Source of the DNA: Anseongella ginsenosidimutans
Lineage (GTDB): Bacteria; Bacteroidota; Bacteroidia; Sphingobacteriales; Sphingobacteriaceae
Length of the DNA: 64,000 nt
Assembly (NCBI RefSeq): GCF_008033235.1
Contig: NZ_CP042432.1
Location: 1,736,001-1,800,000, forward strand
Direction of reading: 5' to 3'
The translations under genes were made by a program, and so were the position numbers. Positions 1-8,527 of the stretch are shown piece by piece. Every line of letters starts with the position of its first letter. Positions within the stretch are counted from its first letter, which is position 1. The notes beneath the pieces were generated by a model. That model saw only the letters and a list, made by a program, of their open reading frames with translations. It did no database searches and had not been told where the DNA came from.

Positions 1-1
1 T

Positions 2-1176
2 CTCTTATACGATTCAAAATCTATTTTTGAAGACCAGATTGCGGCGGTAAAGGCTAGCAGCGAACGTAAGGGGCTGGCGAACATAGACCTTTCCCTGCTT
101 ACCGACGGCCTGAAGGCCGAAAGAGAACAGGGTATTACCATTGATGTGGCTTACCGTTATTTCACTACACCCAAGCGTAAATTCATTATTGCCGATACGC
201 CCGGCCATATCCAGTACACCCGCAACATGGTTACCGGCGCTTCTACCGCCAACCTGGCGCTGATCCTGGTGGATGCCCGTAACGGCGTGGTGGAGCAAAC
301 CTGCCGGCATTCTTATATCGCTTCTCTCCTGGAGATCCCTCACCTGGTGGTATGTATCAATAAAATGGACCTGGTGGACTACTCCGAAGAGGTTTTTAAC
401 CGCATTTCAGAGCAGTTCAACGAGTTTGCCAGTAAGCTGGTCGTGAACGATATCCGCTATATTCCTATCAGCGCCCTGCACGGGGACAACGTGGTGGACC
501 GCTCGAAGAACATGGACTGGTACCAGGGCGGCACCTTGCTGAATACGCTGGAAACCATTCACATTGGCAGCGATGAGAACCATATTGACGCCCGTTTCCC
601 GGTACAAACCATTATCCGCCCCCATTCCGACGAACACCATGATTATCGCGGCTACGCCGGGCGTGTTGCCGGCGGGATCTTCCGTCCGGGAGATAAGGTG
701 GTGGTCCTGCCTTCAGGCCTGAGTTCCACCATTCGCAGCATTGATACATTTACCGGTTCCATCAACGAGGCTTTCCCGCCCATGTCCGTTTCCATGACGC
801 TGGAGGACGATATTGATATCAGCAGGGGGACATGATCGTAAAGGAAAATAACCAGCCCCAGATGGAGCAGGACATTGACATAATGATCTGCTGGCTTAAC
901 GCGCGCGGCCCGCAGCCGGGTGCAAAATATACGATCCGCCATACCAGCAGGGAAACCCGCGCAGTGATCAAGGACGTAGTGTATAAAATGGATATCAATA
1001 CCCTGCAGCGCGTGGAAAATGACGCCGAGCTGAAGATGAACGATATCGCCCGTGTCCGCCTTCGCACTATGCAGCGCCTTATTTTTGACAGCTACCGCCG
1101 CAACCGCAATACGGGCAGCCTGGTGCTTATTGATGAAAATACCAACGAAACGGTTGCCGCCGGTATGATCGTTTAA
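2..1176 (+). CDS. cysN: Sulfate adenylyltransferase subunit 1 (CysN), 5'-partial, one frameshift
   Basis: CysN is the GTPase subunit of ATP sulfurylase, which with CysD activates sulfate to adenosine 5'-phosphosulfate in the cytoplasm. The window opens inside the GTPase domain. Readable motifs are the switch region [11 protein letters not shown], the G3 box DTPGH and the G4 box NKMD, followed by EF-Tu-like barrel domains. The frame open from base 2 stops at 833-835 just after the residues [10 protein letters not shown]. The rest of the protein ([10 protein letters not shown]... to VAAGMIV) continues in another frame from 832 to 1176. One extra G in the five-G run at 825-829 would join the halves as RGDMIV, the usual CysN sequence. 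The break also creates an ATGA stop/start overlap. The N terminus, and probably cysD, lie upstream of the window. No CysC kinase domain is fused at the C terminus. Confidence 0.93.
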
Positions 1177-1185
1177 TATCAAAGA

Positions 1186-2274
1186 ATGAAAGTTACCATT
1201 GTAGCGGGCGCACGTCCCAATTTCATGAAAATCGCCCCGATCATTGCTGCCATCAAGGCCCGGCGGCAGGAAGGCCGCGATATTGATTACCGGCTGGTGC
1301 ATACCGGGCAGCATTATGATAAGAACATGAGCGGCAGCTTTTTCGAGCAGCTGGGCATTCCCGAGCCGGACGCGAACCTGGAATCGGGCGGCGGCAGCCA
1401 GGCCGAACAAACGGGAAATATCATGGTGCGCTTTGAAAAGGACCTGCAGGAACATCCCGCGGACGTGGTGCTGGTAGTGGGAGATGTTACTTCCACGCTG
1501 GCCTGTTCCATTGTGGCCAAAAAGCTGCACACCCGTGTGGCACATGTGGAGGCCGGCATTCGTTCCGGCGATATCCGTATGCCCGAGGAGATCAACCGCC
1601 TGGTGACCGATGCCATTACCGATTATTTTTTTACTACTTCGGAAATAGCCGGCGCTAACCTTTCGAAAGCGGGCGTCCCGGGGGAACGGATCTTTTTCGT
1701 GGGCAATACCATGATCGATACCCTGCTGAAACACCAGCCGAACTTTGTCCAGCCCGCCATCTGGCAGGAAACCGGCCTCAAAGCGCAGGAATATATTGTC
1801 ATGACCCTGCATCGGCCGGCGAACGTGGACCAGGAACAGCAGCTGAAGGCGCTGATGGACGCGATCGTAAGCGCTTCACGCGAACTTCCCCTGATTTTCC
1901 CGGTACATCCCCGGACGGGCAAAATGCTGAAAAATATTGGGATCTCCGCCCCGAACCTGCACATGATAGATCCCCTGAGCTACCTTGAGTTCAACTACCT
2001 GGTGCAGCACGCAAAAGCCGTGGTTACCGATTCCGGCGGCATCACCGAAGAAACTACGGTCATGGGGGTTCCCTGCATGACCCTTCGCGACAGTACTGAA
2101 CGCCCTGAAACCTGTACCATCGGCACCAACGAGCTGCTCGGCATCAACCCGGCTGCCATTGCTCCGGCTTTCGAAAAGCTGTTCAATAACGAATGGAAAC
2201 CCGGTGGGATCCCCGAACTTTGGGATGGTAAAGCTGCCGAACGCATCGCAGATCAGCTGCTGGCCCTGGGATAG
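1186..2274 (+). CDS. wecB: UDP-N-acetylglucosamine 2-epimerase (non-hydrolysing)
   Basis: This 362-residue protein has the length and motifs of the non-hydrolysing WecB family, which interconverts UDP-GlcNAc and UDP-ManNAc in the cytoplasm for surface polysaccharide synthesis. Visible landmarks are the N-terminal nucleotide-sugar loop GARPNFMKIAPI (residues 8-19), VVGDVTST with Asp100, HVEAGIRS with His120 and Glu122, VHPRTGK, and the UDP-binding DSGGITEE near residue 285. It starts 9 bases after the cysN stop on the same strand, so the two are probably co-transcribed, although the functions are unrelated. About 160 bases of C-rich direct repeats follow it. Confidence 0.93.
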   Translation: MKVTIVAGARPNFMKIAPIIAAIKARRQEGRDIDYRLVHTGQHYDKNMSGSFFEQLGIPEPDANLESGGGSQAEQTGNIMVRFEKDLQEHPADVVLVVGDVTSTLACSIVAKKLHTRVAHVEAGIRSGDIRMPEEINRLVTDAITDYFFTTSEIAGANLSKAGVPGERIFFVGNTMIDTLLKHQPNFVQPAIWQETGLKAQEYIVMTLHRPANVDQEQQLKALMDAIVSASRELPLIFPVHPRTGKMLKNIGISAPNLHMIDPLSYLEFNYLVQHAKAVVTDSGGITEETTVMGVPCMTLRDSTERPETCTIGTNELLGINPAAIAPAFEKLFNNEWKPGGIPELWDGKAAERIADQLLALG

Positions 2275-2314
2275 CCCGCCCTGCCTAAGCCCCTGGCTCT
2301 GCTTCAGCTTCCCC

Positions 2315-2403
2315 GCTTCAGCCGCGTCTCAGTTCCCGCCCCTGCCTCAGGTGCAGCCCGTGCCTCTGCTTCAGCCGCGCCTCAGTTCCCGCCCCTGCCT
2401 CAG
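2315..2403. repeat. Two 36-bp near-identical direct repeats after wecB
   Basis: Copies at 2315-2350 and 2368-2403 begin GCTTCAGCCGCG and end CCCCTGCCTCAG. They differ at one position, with a period of 53 bases. Further CCTCAG/CTTCAG fragments surround them, so the whole 2280-2420 stretch looks like a slippage-derived C-rich repeat. It lies between two convergent genes (wecB and the RES toxin) and I see no reading frame in it worth calling. Confidence 0.7.
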
Positions 2404-2438
2404 CCCTGCTTCTGCGGCGCCGGCAAACGTTAGTCCGT

Positions 2439-2894
2439 TTATTGTTTGATCCTGGTATCGAACTCCAGCGGCTCAATTCCTGCGATCTTTACCTGGTTGA
2501 AGTCCAGGTGCAGCGGGTTCAATATAAAGTTATGCTCCGCCGGAACAATGACACTTGGTATCCGGAAGGCCAGATGTTCCCTTTTTCGCAGCAAGTCAGA
2601 TCCGAAAGCAACTGTTTCGGTGGGAAAAGGCCTTTCCTGCCAATTCGCCGGAAGCTCTTGTAATGAAATGGTTCTCCAGCAGTTATCCGGGATTTCATAA
2701 GTTGTCATGGCCAGGCTCGCCGGGAGATATTCCAGTTTCACGTTGGCGGCATATTCAAGAATGCCGAGCGACCTGCTTGAAGCTGCGTATATACAAGGTA
2801 ATCCTGCTTCGTTCCACCGGCCTCCGTGTAATTCAGCGCCTTTTCCGGTCAGATCGCTTGCATACCGGCTATGTCCTATGTGGAATACAAACAT
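2439..2894 (-). CDS. RES-domain toxin
   Basis: Cytoplasmic toxin of a type II toxin-antitoxin pair. RES-domain proteins act on NAD+ (degradation or phosphorolysis) or ADP-ribosylate targets. The three residues that name the domain can be read: Arg in HSRYASDL, supported by GGRWN; Glu in SLGILEYAAN; and Ser in RIPSVIVPAEHNFILNP. The C-terminal block HNFILNPLHLDF is also typical. The start used here (MFVFHIGH) gives 151 residues and lies one base after the antitoxin stop. An upstream ATG at 2918 would add eight residues and overlap the antitoxin, and cannot be excluded. The antitoxin gene directly upstream on the same strand fixes the assignment. Confidence 0.87.
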   Translation of the reverse strand: MFVFHIGHSRYASDLTGKGAELHGGRWNEAGLPCIYAASSRSLGILEYAANVKLEYLPASLAMTTYEIPDNCWRTISLQELPANWQERPFPTETVAFGSDLLRKREHLAFRIPSVIVPAEHNFILNPLHLDFNQVKIAGIEPLEFDTRIKQ

Positions 2895-2895
2895 C

Positions 2896-3360
2896 TTATG
2901 AAAATATGCCGAAAGCAATTCTGCCTACAAGGTGCTTTACTTCCTGGATACCGATAATAGTGTCCGACAGTTCAATCGGAGCTATTTGTCCCAGTGCGGC
3001 ATTAGGTTCGTTCATCCAGGCATTGAATTTATCACCGTTTCCAAAAATGTCGAAGCCATAACTATACAAATCTGCCAGAGCCATTATTTTTTCGCTGACA
3101 TTTCTGTTGAATTTCTCCTCGCCCTTCTTGTTAATGAGTGTTACCCTTGCTACGGAAAGCAGTTCAGCCAGCATATCATAATCCAGGCTGGCTGCATCTT
3201 TTAGCGATGTAAGATCTTTCTTGGAAATCCCTGACTTGATTTTAGCGATCTTCTGCTGTGGGCTTAATTCATAGGGAGGCGCTTCAGTATCGCTGAGCAT
3301 AAGCGCCGGCTTTTCCGGCTCTTTTGCCGGGTAAACTGCCTTTTTTTTAGGTAATGCCAT
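2896..3360 (-). CDS. DUF2384 (MbcA/ParS/Xre-type) antitoxin
   Basis: This 154-residue protein is the partner of the RES toxin. The N-terminal third is charged and low in hydrophobics (residues 1-45). The middle (SGISKKDLTSLKDAASLDYDMLAELLSVARVTL) resembles the Xre-like DNA-binding part. The C-terminal third (VSEKIMALADLYSYGFDIFGNGDKFNAWMNEPNAALG) is the characteristic DUF2384 toxin-binding domain, with the usual pattern of Trp and Asn-Pro after FG. It precedes the toxin gene, as is normal for ParS-ParT or Xre-RES pairs. Such antitoxins usually repress their own promoter, which here would lie in the 187 bases upstream that carry a 15-bp tandem repeat. Confidence 0.85.
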   Translation of the reverse strand: MALPKKKAVYPAKEPEKPALMLSDTEAPPYELSPQQKIAKIKSGISKKDLTSLKDAASLDYDMLAELLSVARVTLINKKGEEKFNRNVSEKIMALADLYSYGFDIFGNGDKFNAWMNEPNAALGQIAPIELSDTIIGIQEVKHLVGRIAFGIFS

Positions 3361-3466
3361 GCCGGGTCTTTATTTGAATCGAAGTTAGTGTTTTTTTGTA
3401 CTTCCTCCAAAACTTCTTTACCCGGTCCAGGTTTACAATGTCGCTTCCACAGCTTATTTTGGCCTT

Positions 3467-3541
3467 GTCTGTACCCGGTCAGTCTGTACCCGATCAGTCT
3501 GTACCCGGTCAGTCTGTACCCGATCAGTCTGTACCCGGTCA
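3467..3541. repeat. Five tandem 15-bp repeats with alternating G/A
   Basis: Five exact-length units of GTCTGTACCCGRTCA stand head to tail at 3467, 3482, 3497, 3512 and 3527. The variable base alternates G, A, G, A, G, so the array may also be read as a 30-bp unit. It starts just after the stop of the M28 peptidase gene and lies upstream of the antitoxin gene, both on the minus strand. There are no spacers, so this is not a CRISPR array. Confidence 0.9.
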
Positions 3542-3547
3542 GAGGGT

Positions 3548-5170
3548 TTACCTGTCTGAAGGGAAAGCGTTTTCCACATCTACTTCCGGGCGCTGATCGC
3601 GGTTGGCCAGTTCCCAGGCTGTGTGAAATACCAGGCGGGTCCGCTGGCTGAGGGCATCGAAATTGATCTTCTCAATGTCATCAGTATGCTTGTGGTAATC
3701 CTCGTGTACGCCGTTAAAATAGAAGATGATGGGGATCCCGTGCTTGGCGAAATTATAATGGTCTGAGCGGTAGTAAAAACGGTTAGGATCGTCCGGATCA
3801 TTGTAGGTATAATCCAGCTCCAGCTTCGTATAGGTGGCGTTGGCCTTTTCATTAATGGCATGCAGCTGCGTGCTGAGTTTGTCGGAGCCGATAATGTACA
3901 CGTATTCCGGCTTGCCCGCATGAACAGAATCCACCCTGCCTATCATATCAATATTCAGATTGGTGATGGTATTTTCCAGCGGAAATACGGGATGATCGGA
4001 ATAATAGCGGGAGCCCAGGAGGCCTTTTTCTTCACCGGTAACGGTCATGAATAAAAGGCTGCGGCGAGGGCCTTTACCTGCTTTGGCTGCTTTGGCAAAG
4101 GCTTCGGCCATTTCCAGCACGGCGGTGGTGCCGGATCCGTCGTCATCGGCGCCGTTATATATTTTTCCATCGATGATGCCTTCATGATCATAATGGGCAG
4201 TAAGTACGATGAGTTCTTTTTTCAGTTCCGGATCGCTGCCCTCCAGGTAACCCAGGACATTGGCGGCATCAACCGGGGCTGAGCGGCGGTTGATCCGGAA
4301 GCGGAGCGACACTTTGACCGGGGCGCTGGCGGCTTTGCCGGTGGATGCGATCTTGCGCTGCAAGTCTTGCAGGGATAAGGAAGCGGGGGCTAACAGGCGG
4401 CCAGCGGCTTCGGGGCTTACGTACAGCAAGGCCGGTTTTTCTTCCTGGTTTTTCAGGTCGCTCGCTAATTTCATGGAGCTTCCGGCAAAATAATTCCGGT
4501 AATTTTTCGCGTAGGTGGCGACGCTCTTGGTAACCATAATGATGGCGGAGGCGCCTTTTTCCTTCAGCAGCTCCAGCTTTTTTTCCTGGTTGGCCGTCCA
4601 TTCGGAAAATTCGCGGCTGCCGGTTACATAAGAAGTGCTGTCGGGGCCGAAGGGTTCTCCCGGGAGGATCATCACTACTTTCCCGTTAACATCCACATCC
4701 TGGTAATCATTATATTTTTCATCCTCAATGCCATAACCGGCAAAGATCAGCCCGGAAGCGTCCAGTTCCAGCTTCTGCAGATCAGGGAAGAACAGGAAGT
4801 CCTCAAGAAACTGAAGGGAATCGCCGTTTACCGTGAAGGTTTTATCGTTAATATGCTGCTTTACCAGCGCTACCTGCTGGTAATAACTGCCGTCCACCGG
4901 GCCTTCCAGCCCCAGCTTCTTAAAGTAGGCGGCGATGTATTCGGCGGCCATATGCCCGCCCTTTTCCCCGGTATTGCGGCCTTCATATTCATCCGAGGCC
5001 AACACGGAAAGATGCGCTTTGGCGTCTTTAGGAGTAATAGTTGCTCCGAATTTAGCAGCCGCACGGTCCGGCGCCGGGGCGCGGTCCTTGTCGGAGGTGA
5101 CTGTTTCCTGGGCTTTTAACGAAGCAGCGGCACTCAGCAGCGCCAGTCCTAGAACAAAGATCTTCTTCAT
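3548..5170 (-). CDS. Secreted M28-family zinc aminopeptidase with PA domain
   Basis: This 540-residue exported metallopeptidase has a cleavable signal (MKKIFVLGLALLSAAASLKAQ). After an N-terminal helical segment, a protease-associated domain spans roughly residues 130-290, including GLIFAGYGIEDEKYNDY and ASAIIMV. The catalytic M28 domain fills the C-terminal half. The five zinc-ligand positions can be placed: His in TAHYDHEG, Asp in NGADDDGSGT, Glu-Glu in VTGEEKGLLGS, Asp in LNIDMIGR and His near DYHKHTDD. Substrate specificity cannot be read from sequence. It follows rpiB by 21 bases in the same minus-strand operon. Confidence 0.93.
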   Translation of the reverse strand: MKKIFVLGLALLSAAASLKAQETVTSDKDRAPAPDRAAAKFGATITPKDAKAHLSVLASDEYEGRNTGEKGGHMAAEYIAAYFKKLGLEGPVDGSYYQQVALVKQHINDKTFTVNGDSLQFLEDFLFFPDLQKLELDASGLIFAGYGIEDEKYNDYQDVDVNGKVVMILPGEPFGPDSTSYVTGSREFSEWTANQEKKLELLKEKGASAIIMVTKSVATYAKNYRNYFAGSSMKLASDLKNQEEKPALLYVSPEAAGRLLAPASLSLQDLQRKIASTGKAASAPVKVSLRFRINRRSAPVDAANVLGYLEGSDPELKKELIVLTAHYDHEGIIDGKIYNGADDDGSGTTAVLEMAEAFAKAAKAGKGPRRSLLFMTVTGEEKGLLGSRYYSDHPVFPLENTITNLNIDMIGRVDSVHAGKPEYVYIIGSDKLSTQLHAINEKANATYTKLELDYTYNDPDDPNRFYYRSDHYNFAKHGIPIIFYFNGVHEDYHKHTDDIEKINFDALSQRTRLVFHTAWELANRDQRPEVDVENAFPSDR

Positions 5171-5191
5171 ACAAAAGGTGTTGTGAATGGT

Positions 5192-5629
5192 TCAGCACCG
5201 GTCTATTTTATCTACCCGCCTGGCGTGCCTTCCGCCTTCAAATGCGGTACCCAGGAAGGTTTTCATGATCGTTGAAGCATCTTCAAGGGAAGTAAAGCGG
5301 GCCGGGATACAGCAGATATTAGCATTATTGTGAGAACGGCCAAGCTCCGCAAGTTCCGGCAGCCAGCAGACGGCCGCGCGAATGCCCTGGTGTTTGTTGG
5401 CGGTGATGGCAACCCCGTTGGCGCTTCCGCAGAGCAGGATGCCCAAGTCGTATTCGCCGGAGGCTACACCTTCGGCCACGGGATGCACAAAATCGGGATA
5501 GTCCACGGAATCACCGGAATACGGTCCGAAATCCTTTACCTGGTGGTCAAGCCCTTCCAGTTCACCGATCAGTACCTGTTTGTAATCAAACCCTGCATGA
5601 TCGCCGCCAACAGCTATTTTCATACTCAA
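5192..5629 (-). CDS. rpiB: Ribose 5-phosphate isomerase B
   Basis: Interconverts ribulose 5-phosphate and ribose 5-phosphate in the non-oxidative pentose phosphate pathway. The 145-residue length is normal for RpiB/LacAB proteins. Motifs seen: the N-terminal phosphate-binding region VGGDHAGFDYK, DYPDFVHPVAEGV, the active-site cysteine region LLCGSANGVAITANK, and GRSHNNANICCIPAR. The phosphate-binding His and Arg are in HARRVDKI at the C terminus. The start MSMKIAVGGDHAG is four bases downstream of the tatC stop, indicating co-transcription with tatC and the M28 peptidase gene. Confidence 0.94.
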   Translation of the reverse strand: MSMKIAVGGDHAGFDYKQVLIGELEGLDHQVKDFGPYSGDSVDYPDFVHPVAEGVASGEYDLGILLCGSANGVAITANKHQGIRAAVCWLPELAELGRSHNNANICCIPARFTSLEDASTIMKTFLGTAFEGGRHARRVDKIDRC

Positions 5630-5633
5630 ATAA

Positions 5634-6541
5634 TTAGTCTTCCAGTTCCCGGTAATTTCCCCTGGAATCTTCAGCCAGCTCTTCTTCTTCCTTCTCCTTG
5701 TTCTTACGCACTACGTAGCCTGATACAAATATACTTATTTCGTAAAGAATCAACAGGGGCGTGGCCACCACGACCTGCGTAAGCACGTCTGCGCTGGGGG
5801 TAATCACGGCGGAAACGATCAGGATGATCACAATGGCATAGCGCCGGTTCCGCTTCATGATAGATGGGGTGATAATTCCCACCTTGGAAAGAAAATAAAT
5901 GACAATAGGCAGCTCGAATATCAGGCCTGCGGCCAGGGTGAGCGTGGCTACGGTTGAAATATAGTTACTAAGCGTGTACTGGTTGGTGACGATATCGCTG
6001 ACGATATAGTTGCTAAGAAAGGAAATGCTCAGGGGAACGAAAATAAAATACCCGAACAGGACCCCCATACCAAAGAGCATGGACGAAAAAAACACGAATC
6101 CCGTGCTGTATTTTTTTTCATTACTGTAAAGCGCGGGCCGGATAAAGCGCCAAATTTCCCAGAGTATATAAGGAAAGGCCAGGATAAAGCCTACAACCAG
6201 CGAGCTGGTGATATGCAGGGTGAACTGGCCTACCATCTGCGTATTCATAAGGGTAAACGGTATCTCTTCAATGCAGATACCGCCGATGTTCAGCATATCC
6301 CCCAATTTGCACATTTGCCGGTACGTCCAGAAATCGACGCTTTTAGGGCCGAAAAGTATCTTGTCAAAGACAATTTCGCGGTTCAGGAAGGCGACAATGG
6401 TAAAGGCGAATAATACGGCCAGTGATCGGATAAAATGCCAGCGAAGTACTTCCAGGTGGTCGAAGAATGACATTTCATCTTCCAGCGTCTGGTCCTTTCG
6501 CCGTATCTTTTTATCAGTTTTTTTGAAAATGACTCTTCCAT
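5634..6541 (-). CDS. tatC: Sec-independent translocase TatC; N-terminal frame uncertain
   Basis: Six-helix inner-membrane core of the twin-arginine translocase, which binds RR signal peptides. MSFFDHLEVLRWHF is the conserved N-terminal cytoplasmic motif. Later membrane segments (HITSSLVVGFILAFPYILWEIWRFIRPALY and FELPIVIYFLSKVGIITPSIM) are typical TatC. In the main frame the only far-upstream start is a TTG at 6575, inside the preceding small gene; an ATG at 6473 would begin right at MSFFDHL. A better N terminus appears if an ATG at 6541, three bases past the small gene's stop, is joined across the A7 run at 6518-6524: MEESFSKK then TDKKIRRKDQ. That needs one more A or a -1 slip. At least seven proteins in this window carry Tat signals. 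Confidence 0.88.
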
Positions 6542-6543
6542 TC

Positions 6544-6681
6544 TTATCGCTTATAGGTGACCAGTAATAAGCCAACTACAATTCCCGCCAGGATCCCGAT
6601 GGCCATTTTTTTTATCAGCAACCCCACGGTAAGGCCGATAGCGATGGCAATCCAAGGTTTCAGCCGGGGGCTTATTTTCAT
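6544..6681 (-). CDS. 45-residue hydrophobic membrane protein between accC and tatC
   Basis: Small open frame starting [17 protein letters not shown] and ending LLLVTYKR. A short positively charged N terminus is followed by two hydrophobic stretches separated by KK ([13 protein letters not shown] and [16 protein letters not shown]), so it should be a small inner-membrane protein with one hairpin or one to two helices. Its ATG overlaps the accC stop in an ATGA arrangement (6681-6678), which supports translational coupling. It ends just before the putative tatC start. I do not recognise a named family. Its place beside tatC invites comparison with small TatA/E-like proteins, but it has no amphipathic helix, so that identity is not supported. 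Confidence 0.7.
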   Translation of the reverse strand: MKISPRLKPWIAIAIGLTVGLLIKKMAIGILAGIVVGLLLVTYKR

Positions 6682-8030
6682 TCCTCTCCATTTTCAGACA
6701 GGTCGAAACTTTCCATGAACTTGGTGGTGAAATTACCGGCCCTGTAGTTTGGATCCCGCATCAGGCGCTGGTGGAAGGGGATCGTGGTCTTTATGCCTTC
6801 TATTACGAATTCGCTCAGCGCACGTTCCATGGTGCTGATGGCTTCATCACGGGTTTGTGCCACAGTGATGAGCTTGGCAATCATGGAATCGTAATTGGGG
6901 GGTATCTGGTATCCTGAATAAACGTGTGTATCCACCCGTACTCCGTGACCGCCGGGCGAATGGAAGTTGGTGATCCTCCCGGGGCTTGGCCTGAAATCAT
7001 TGAACGGGTCTTCGGCATTGATCCGGCATTCGATGGAATGCATGCCCGGGAAATAATTCTTGCCTGAAATAGGAATCCCGGAAGCAACTTTGATCTGTTC
7101 CTTAATAAGGTCATAATTGATCACTTCTTCGGTAACCGGGTGTTCCACCTGGATGCGGGTATTCATTTCCATAAAATAGAAATTCTGGTGCTTGTCCACC
7201 AGGAATTCGATGGTACCCGCTCCTTCATAGTTTACGGCCTTGGCTCCTGCGATAGCGGCTTTGCCCATTTTCTTGCGAAGCTCTTCTGTCATAAAGGGCG
7301 AAGGGGATTCCTCCACGAGCTTCTGGTGGCGGCGCTGGATGGAGCAGTCGCGTTCCGAAAGATGACTTACCTTGCCGTACTGGTCGCCGATGATCTGTAT
7401 TTCAATATGGCGGGGATCTTCCACGAATTTTTCAAGGTAGATCCCGTCATTGCCAAAGGCGGCTCCTGCTTCCTGGCGGGCTGAGTCCCAGGCTTTCTGG
7501 AATTCTTCGTCCTTCCAGATGATGCGCATGCCCCTGCCGCCGCCGCCGGCCGTGGCTTTTAAAATAATAGGGTACCCTATTTCCCTTGCCACATTAATGC
7601 CTTCCTCAACGTCCTTTATTAGTCCGGTTGAACCGGGAATGGTTGGTACGCCGGCCTTTTTCATGGTTTCCTTGGCCGAAGCCTTGTCGCCCATGGCATT
7701 GATCATTTCCGGTGAAGCGCCAATGAATTTGATCCCGTGATCCCGGCAGATCGCCGAAAACTTCGCGTTTTCGGAAAGAAAACCGTATCCCGGGTGAATG
7801 GCGTCCGAATTGGTGATCTCAACAGCCGAAATGATATTGGGAATGTTGAGATAAGAGTCTTTAGCGGGGGGCGGTCCTATGCATACCGCCTCATCTGCGA
7901 AGCGTACATGAAGGCTCTCCTGGTCGGCAGTGGAATAAACCGCTACCGTTCTTATGCCCATTTCCTTGCAGGTGCGGATGATCCGCAGGGCGATTTCCCC
8001 CCGGTTCGCTATCAGTATCTTTTTAAACAT
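6678..8030 (-). CDS. accC: Acetyl-CoA carboxylase biotin carboxylase subunit
   Basis: ATP-grasp enzyme that carboxylates biotin on AccB in the first half-reaction of malonyl-CoA synthesis. At 450 residues it has the standard AccC length. Motifs: N-terminal [34 protein letters not shown], the glycine-rich ATP loop GGGGRGMR (residues 162-169), [26 protein letters not shown], and the metal/catalytic stretch [16 protein letters not shown]. It follows accB directly (accC ATG two bases after the accB stop) in an operon running DUF177, rpmF, plsX, fabH, accB, accC. Confidence 0.97.
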   Translation of the reverse strand: MFKKILIANRGEIALRIIRTCKEMGIRTVAVYSTADQESLHVRFADEAVCIGPPPAKDSYLNIPNIISAVEITNSDAIHPGYGFLSENAKFSAICRDHGIKFIGASPEMINAMGDKASAKETMKKAGVPTIPGSTGLIKDVEEGINVAREIGYPIILKATAGGGGRGMRIIWKDEEFQKAWDSARQEAGAAFGNDGIYLEKFVEDPRHIEIQIIGDQYGKVSHLSERDCSIQRRHQKLVEESPSPFMTEELRKKMGKAAIAGAKAVNYEGAGTIEFLVDKHQNFYFMEMNTRIQVEHPVTEEVINYDLIKEQIKVASGIPISGKNYFPGMHSIECRINAEDPFNDFRPSPGRITNFHSPGGHGVRVDTHVYSGYQIPPNYDSMIAKLITVAQTRDEAISTMERALSEFVIEGIKTTIPFHQRLMRDPNYRAGNFTTKFMESFDLSENGEE

Positions 8031-8510
8031 TTATATAGGTTCTACGAGGAATAGCGGCTGATCATACTCTACAGGACTGGCGTCTTCGGCCAGTATTTTT
8101 ACGATCCGCCCGGATATTTCCGATTCAATCTCGTTAAACAGTTTCATGGCTTCGATAATACAAACAACCTGGCCCGGCTTTATCTCGTCTCCTGCATTTA
8201 CGAAAGCGGGCGTATCAGGGGATGAAGAACGGTAAAATGTTCCGATCATGGGAGATTTTACGGTGATCAGGTTCTGCTGCTGGGCGGCTTCGGGAGCTTT
8301 TTCGGCCTTTTCAGGGGCCGGCCGCTGGACTTCAGGAACTGGCTGGGCCTGCGGCAGCACAGCGCCCGCGGGAGGAAGCGTGGTATTGATCACGGTCTGC
8401 TCTTTGCCTGTTTTGATGGTGATCTTGAAATTTTCCTGCTCTATGGAAACTTCACTTACCCCCGATTTGGCTACGAATTTTATAAGATCCTGAATTTCTT
8501 TGATTTCCAT
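8031..8510 (-). CDS. accB: Acetyl-CoA carboxylase biotin carboxyl carrier protein
   Basis: Carries the biotin that shuttles CO2 between AccC and the carboxyltransferase. From the start chosen here ([12 protein letters not shown]) the protein has 159 residues: an N-terminal helical region, a Pro/Ala-rich linker (roughly residues 55-85) and a C-terminal biotinyl domain with the biotinylation motif EAMKLF (Lys about 123). An ATG at 8540 in the same frame would add ten residues and overlap the fabH stop. The internal ATG leaves a 17-base gap and gives the usual AccB N terminus, so I prefer it. The thumb region [19 protein letters not shown] is typical. Confidence 0.95.
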   Translation of the reverse strand: MEIKEIQDLIKFVAKSGVSEVSIEQENFKITIKTGKEQTVINTTLPPAGAVLPQAQPVPEVQRPAPEKAEKAPEAAQQQNLITVKSPMIGTFYRSSSPDTPAFVNAGDEIKPGQVVCIIEAMKLFNEIESEISGRIVKILAEDASPVEYDQPLFLVEPI

Positions 8511-8527
8511 GTTCTTAGGTTTTTTGG

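Noticed and set aside
652-1812. Long minus-strand open frame opposite cysN/wecB
   Set aside because: It is antisense to two well-supported genes, has no family similarity and the composition of a shadow frame in GC-rich coding DNA. The same applies to long minus-strand frames at 25450-26580, 29183-30085, 21261-22154 and 24556-25392.
2555-3061. Plus-strand open frame across the toxin-antitoxin junction
   Set aside because: It lies opposite the RES and DUF2384 genes, whose motifs are clear, and has no recognisable motif itself.
3467-3541. Tandem 15-bp repeats as a CRISPR array or as operator half-sites of the LacI protein
   Set aside because: There are no spacers and no cas genes. The shared GTACCCG heptamer with the palindrome at 34410 is not arranged as inverted pairs and lies 31 kb away, so chance is likelier.
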